Source: RI-153 sp041391225 (lineage in GTDB: Bacteria > Chloroflexota > Anaerolineae > Caldilineales > Caldilineaceae). Taken from it: a DNA stretch of 64,000 nucleotides. The notes beneath the pieces are model-generated. The model was not told where the DNA came from. It made no database searches and was given only the letters and a program-made list of their open reading frames with translations. Within the stretch, counting starts at the first letter, position 1; each line of letters starts with the position of its first letter. The position numbers and the translations under genes are program-made. Below, piece by piece: positions 61,697-64,000 of this stretch. The stretch is from the NCBI GenBank assembly GCA_041391225.1, contig JAWKOL010000012.1, positions 62,001-126,000 on the forward strand, read 5' to 3'.

Positions 61697-62032
61697 TTAG
61701 CCCCAAAATGCCCCGTTTTCGTCGTCACGGACGAGCGCGACCAGTGGTGCAAGGTCGGATGATGGACTCCCATAGACCTGCCACTTGCCCGAAGCGCGCT
61801 GCCAATACAACTGCCATTCGTCCTTTGTCCGAGCGTAGCGGAAGCGAGCGATACCCAGGGTTGTCCATCGCGTAGGATCGAAATGGACTGGGCGACGTTC
61901 GTTCAATGTGACTGTGTGCTCCTCGATCTCATATTCCACGCGTAGTTTGTCGCGCAGCCGTTCCGGCACGCGCTCACACAGCGGACGCAGTAGATCGTCG
62001 ATCTCCTTGCGCTCAGATTCGGAAAAAGCCAT
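61697..62032 (-). CDS. DUF3024 protein
   Basis: A 111-residue protein from ATG 62032: M-A-F-S-E-S-E-R-K-E-I-D, then V-E-Y-E-I-E-E-H-T-V-T-L-N-E-R-R-P, a W-T-T-L-G-I-A-R-F-R-Y strand and D-E-W-Q-L-Y-W-Q-R-A-S-G-K-W. This is the DUF3024 pattern of small all-beta proteins. The role is unknown. Confidence 0.8.
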   Translation of the reverse strand: MAFSESERKEIDDLLRPLCERVPERLRDKLRVEYEIEEHTVTLNERRPVHFDPTRWTTLGIARFRYARTKDEWQLYWQRASGKWQVYGSPSSDLAPLVALVRDDENGAFWG

Positions 62033-62065
62033 GTCAACCTTCTTTCCCTTGAAGAGATATGGCAG

Positions 62066-62455
62066 TTACTCACTTTCCGGCGACTCGGCATAGATCGTCA
62101 CCGCCAGGGAACAGCCGGCGGCGGCAATTCTCTGCACCAGCCGCTGCGGAACCTCGTATTTGTAGCTCCATGTCACGCCGGCTTGGAAACCCATGTCCAA
62201 CTCACGCTTCTTGCACTCTCCCCATTCTGCCTGCGCGTCGGCTGAGAACCCGGCAATGGCATCGAGCAGAGCGTCGATGTCATCTGCCGCTGATTCGCTG
62301 GTCGTGAGACCGCTTTCGATGATGGCCTGCCAGTCGCCGTCTTCATTGCGATCGTTGTGGAGAATGTCACACCGCGGACCCAATTCTGCGCAGATCAGAT
62401 CCAGCGGCGTTTGAGACACGAGCACAAGATCGGTGTTGATATACCGGGTGGGCAC
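62066..62455 (-). CDS. Conserved hypothetical protein
   Basis: ATG 62455, 129 residues: TRYINTDLVLVSQTPLDLIC, a W-Q-A-I-I-E-S-G-L segment, I-D-A-L-L-D-A-I-A-G-F and LDMGFQAGVTWSYKYEVPQR, ending L-A-V-T-I-Y-A-E-S-P. I recognise the layout from a family of uncharacterised bacterial proteins but cannot name it. No membrane or signal segment is seen. Confidence 0.6.
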   Translation of the reverse strand: MPTRYINTDLVLVSQTPLDLICAELGPRCDILHNDRNEDGDWQAIIESGLTTSESAADDIDALLDAIAGFSADAQAEWGECKKRELDMGFQAGVTWSYKYEVPQRLVQRIAAAGCSLAVTIYAESPESE

Positions 62456-62468
62456 TGGGCACTCCTTC

Positions 62469-63116
62469 TCAGTAGAGGTTGCGCACGGTATGCAACAGCG
62501 CCGCCTGATCCGTCACCAGATATGTTGCCCCCGCGCCCGCCAACTCCTCCGCGGATCCGTACCCCCACAGCACCCCAATCGCGGTGACACCGTTGGCCAC
62601 GGCCCCGAGGATGTCGTGTTTGCGGTCGCCGATCATGGCCGTCTGCGCCGCGGACAGTTCCTCCGTCTGCAAGACGTAGGCGATGAGTTCGGCTTTGTCC
62701 TGGCGCGTGCCGTCCATCTCCGCGCCGTGGATCGCCTCGAAGTGACGCGCCAGATCGAAGTGCTCCAGGATCTTTTCGGCGAAGAAACGCGGCTTCGACG
62801 TGGCGAGGAAGAGGCGATGCCCATCGTCTACGAAAGACGCCAGCGTCTCGTCCATGCCGTCAAAGATGTCGTTCTCGTACATGCCCACCTCGGCGAAGCG
62901 CTCGCGGTAGAGGGTTACCGCCTGCGCCACGCGGGCCGGATCGTCGTTGCCCAGAAACGAGGCGAAGGTCTGGGACAGCGGCGGCCCGATGTAGGGGACC
63001 AACTCGGCTTCGCTGGGCGGCGTCTGCCCGAGCCGCTTCAGCGCGTACTGGATGCAGCGGGTGATGCCTGTCTTCGGCTCGGTGAGCGTGCCGTCCAGAT
63101 CGAACAAAAGATTCAT
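62469..63116 (-). CDS. HAD-superfamily phosphatase (phosphoglycolate-phosphatase-like)
   Basis: ATG 63116 (MNLLFDLDGTLTEPKTGITR), 215 residues. Motif I is F-D-L-D-G-T with the nucleophile Asp, motif II is L-A-T-S-K-P, motif III is K-A-E-L-I, and motif IV is M-I-G-D-R-K-H-D with two Asp. The helical cap of type C1 (Y-I-G-P-P-L-S-Q) fits Gph/PGP enzymes. It dephosphorylates a small phosphoester such as 2-phosphoglycolate, inferred from family similarity. Confidence 0.88.
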   Translation of the reverse strand: MNLLFDLDGTLTEPKTGITRCIQYALKRLGQTPPSEAELVPYIGPPLSQTFASFLGNDDPARVAQAVTLYRERFAEVGMYENDIFDGMDETLASFVDDGHRLFLATSKPRFFAEKILEHFDLARHFEAIHGAEMDGTRQDKAELIAYVLQTEELSAAQTAMIGDRKHDILGAVANGVTAIGVLWGYGSAEELAGAGATYLVTDQAALLHTVRNLY

Positions 63117-63130
63117 CGAAAGCTCCTAGC

Positions 63131-63211
63131 AGAATAGAACGCGGATTGAGCGGATTCAGCGGATAAGATCAAAACATATCCGCCCCAATCCGCCTAATCC
63201 GCGTTCTATCT
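63131..63211. repeat. Word palindrome (AACGCGGATT family), second copy
   Basis: AGAACGCGGATTGAGCGGAT, TCAGCGGATAAG (63136-63167) faces TATCCGCCCCAATCCGCCTA, ATCCGCGTTCTATC (63177-63210). The units match those at 19271-19343. Confidence 0.75.
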
Positions 63212-63212
63212 A

Positions 63213-63298
63213 TGACTCCACTGCGAAAAGTCCGACTTCTGTATGCTTTGAGGTTGATCCTCTCTGGAGAGAAGTCGGACTTTTCGCAGTGGAGTCAT
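63213..63298. repeat. Near-perfect 26-bp hairpin (CTCCACTGCGAAAAGTCC family)
   Basis: ACTCCACTGCGAAAAGTCCG (with ACTTCT after it) at 63214-63239 is the reverse complement of AGAAGTCGGACTTTTCGCAG, TGGAGT near 63270-63295; the loop is about 32 nt. It is homologous to the hairpin at 38960-39060, and ends 1-2 nt from the DUF5054-like stop. Confidence 0.85.
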
Positions 63299-64000
63299 CT
63301 ATCCTTCGCCAAACGACAATCGAAAGCGGAAGCGTGCGTCGTCGTCATACCACATGGGGAAGTTGGTACCCCAGACGTTGTTGTAGAGGTTGAAGTGTAC
63401 GCCGCCGCGGAGATCGGGGTTTTTGTTTTGGAAATTTAGCAGCTTGGGCGCGCCGGGGGACATGAGCGCGGCATCCCATGTCTCGATGTGGAGCATCCCA
63501 TTACGGACAGTGTCGACTGCGTGCAATTCGTGGTTGCCGCGGTCGACGACGTCCAACGGCGAGATCCAGCGCCCGAGTTTGGACATTTGCCAGGCGTCGG
63601 GGGTGTCTACGCTGGGGTTGAAGGTGAGCCACAACGCTTCGGGCAGGCGGTTGGCTGGCTTGTCGAACCAGTGGACGGTGACGTCGACGCGCGGCGCGTC
63701 CGCGGCGAAGACGTAGCGGATCCACGCCGCGGCGGGCGCGCCGAACTGCTGCGTCGAGTCCGGCGGGAGGCTGAGTTGGGCGAGGACGGTCCATTCGCTG
63801 GCGTCTTGACGGAGATAAGCCGCTTGCAGCGACGGCAACCACCACCGCGAGATCGCGTCCGTCTTTTCCAAACCGGGCATGGAGAAGTCGAGGATGCCCC
63901 ACCAATGGGAGCGATCCAGGTATTGATCCATGAAGCGTTCGTAGTCGTCGTTGTCGAAGGTCTGGTAGCGCAACAGCCCGAGGACGTTGGCCGGTGTGGC
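63299..64000 (-). CDS. DUF5054-like protein, C-terminal part (runs off window)
   Basis: The open frame continues to the window edge. It has Y-E-R-F-M-D-Q-Y-L near the 5' side, L-R-G-G-V-H-F-N-L-Y-N-N-V-W-G-T-N-F-P and the last residues F-R-L-S-F. The L-Y-N-N-V-W-G-T-N-F-P pattern is the conserved C-terminal strand of the DUF5054/GH38-like sugar-acting family. Catalytic residues would lie in the missing N-terminal part. It is probably a glycoside-acting enzyme; this is based on family resemblance only. Confidence 0.6.
   Translation of the reverse strand, partial: ATPANVLGLLRYQTFDNDDYERFMDQYLDRSHWWGILDFSMPGLEKTDAISRWWLPSLQAAYLRQDASEWTVLAQLSLPPDSTQQFGAPAAAWIRYVFAADAPRVDVTVHWFDKPANRLPEALWLTFNPSVDTPDAWQMSKLGRWISPLDVVDRGNHELHAVDTVRNGMLHIETWDAALMSPGAPKLLNFQNKNPDLRGGVHFNLYNNVWGTNFPMWYDDDARFRFRLSFGEG

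Noticed and set aside
1..64000. tRNA, rRNA, riboswitch or transposase genes
   Set aside because: No T-loop/anticodon arrangement, no rRNA-like conserved block and no DDE or HUH transposase motifs were recognised by eye; a tRNAscan/Infernal run would be needed to exclude small RNAs.

Overview
The window looks like a piece of a high-GC chromosome from a member of Chloroflexota, most likely near the Anaerolineae/Caldilineales. This is inference, not a computed placement. It rests on long BTAD-ATPase-TPR regulators, a deazaflavin (F420-type) nitroreductase and a luciferase-like F420 oxidoreductase. It also rests on secreted proteins ending in a short L-P-F-x-x-R motif, many sugar-acid enzymes (enolase superfamily, Gfo/Idh/MocA, PhyH), and very repeat-rich gaps. 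No rRNA, tRNA, CRISPR array, transposase, integrase or phage gene was seen.

Layout. 1-3.7 kb is a strip of broken genes: a GT39-like membrane protein, DinB-like, terpene-cyclase-like, a DUF433/DUF5615 toxin-antitoxin pair, and an AAC(3)-like acetyltransferase. 3.8-8.4 kb holds a frameshifted BTAD regulator and degenerate surface-protein genes. 8.8-11.9 kb encodes a secreted HAF-repeat/lipase-fold protein. 12-19.3 kb is a plus-strand run of small metabolic and accessory genes: SDR, nitrilase, CopG-like, GH29 fucosidase, DUF1905, GT2, SDR, MazF-like, DUF1697 and GNAT. 19.4-32.4 kb is mixed: DUF362, methyltransferase, a second BTAD regulator, a SpoT/MESH1-like HD hydrolase, gamma-glutamyltransferase, small stress and modification enzymes, OsmC, and HEAT repeats. 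32.6-37.8 kb encodes a DPM1-like glycosyltransferase and a huge YfhO-flippase fusion. 37.9-40.4 kb has a DapA-family lyase and an acid-sugar dehydratase. 40.5-46.3 kb is a kaiC-kaiB-hybrid histidine kinase operon. 46.4-59.7 kb is a minus-strand catabolic run: two Gfo/Idh, PhyH, two SDR, enolase superfamily, esterase, LLM oxidoreductase, 2-hydroxyacid dehydrogenase, a 2-oxoacid dehydrogenase E1a/E1b/E2 set, and a sugar epimerase. 59.9-64 kb has a lipoprotein serine hydrolase, small proteins, a HAD phosphatase and a truncated DUF5054-like gene.

Two themes stand out. First, most gaps between genes are filled by long imperfect palindromes whose arms are near-tandem arrays of 7-12 nt words. These elements supply the stop codon and last residues of about a dozen unrelated proteins. 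Several share a GTTGAG/CTCAAC core, and some sit in frame inside the YfhO gene. Second, the KaiC-KaiB-PAS/GAF hybrid kinase operon is a complete candidate timing or redox-signalling module without KaiA; both KaiC phosphorylation-site residues are preserved.

Many genes carry single-base frameshifts, densest before 9.4 kb. Some may be assembly indels rather than decay. I marked heavily broken genes as pseudogenes and left genes with one to three shifts as CDS, noting the approximate shift positions. All family calls come from reading the translations, not from database searches.
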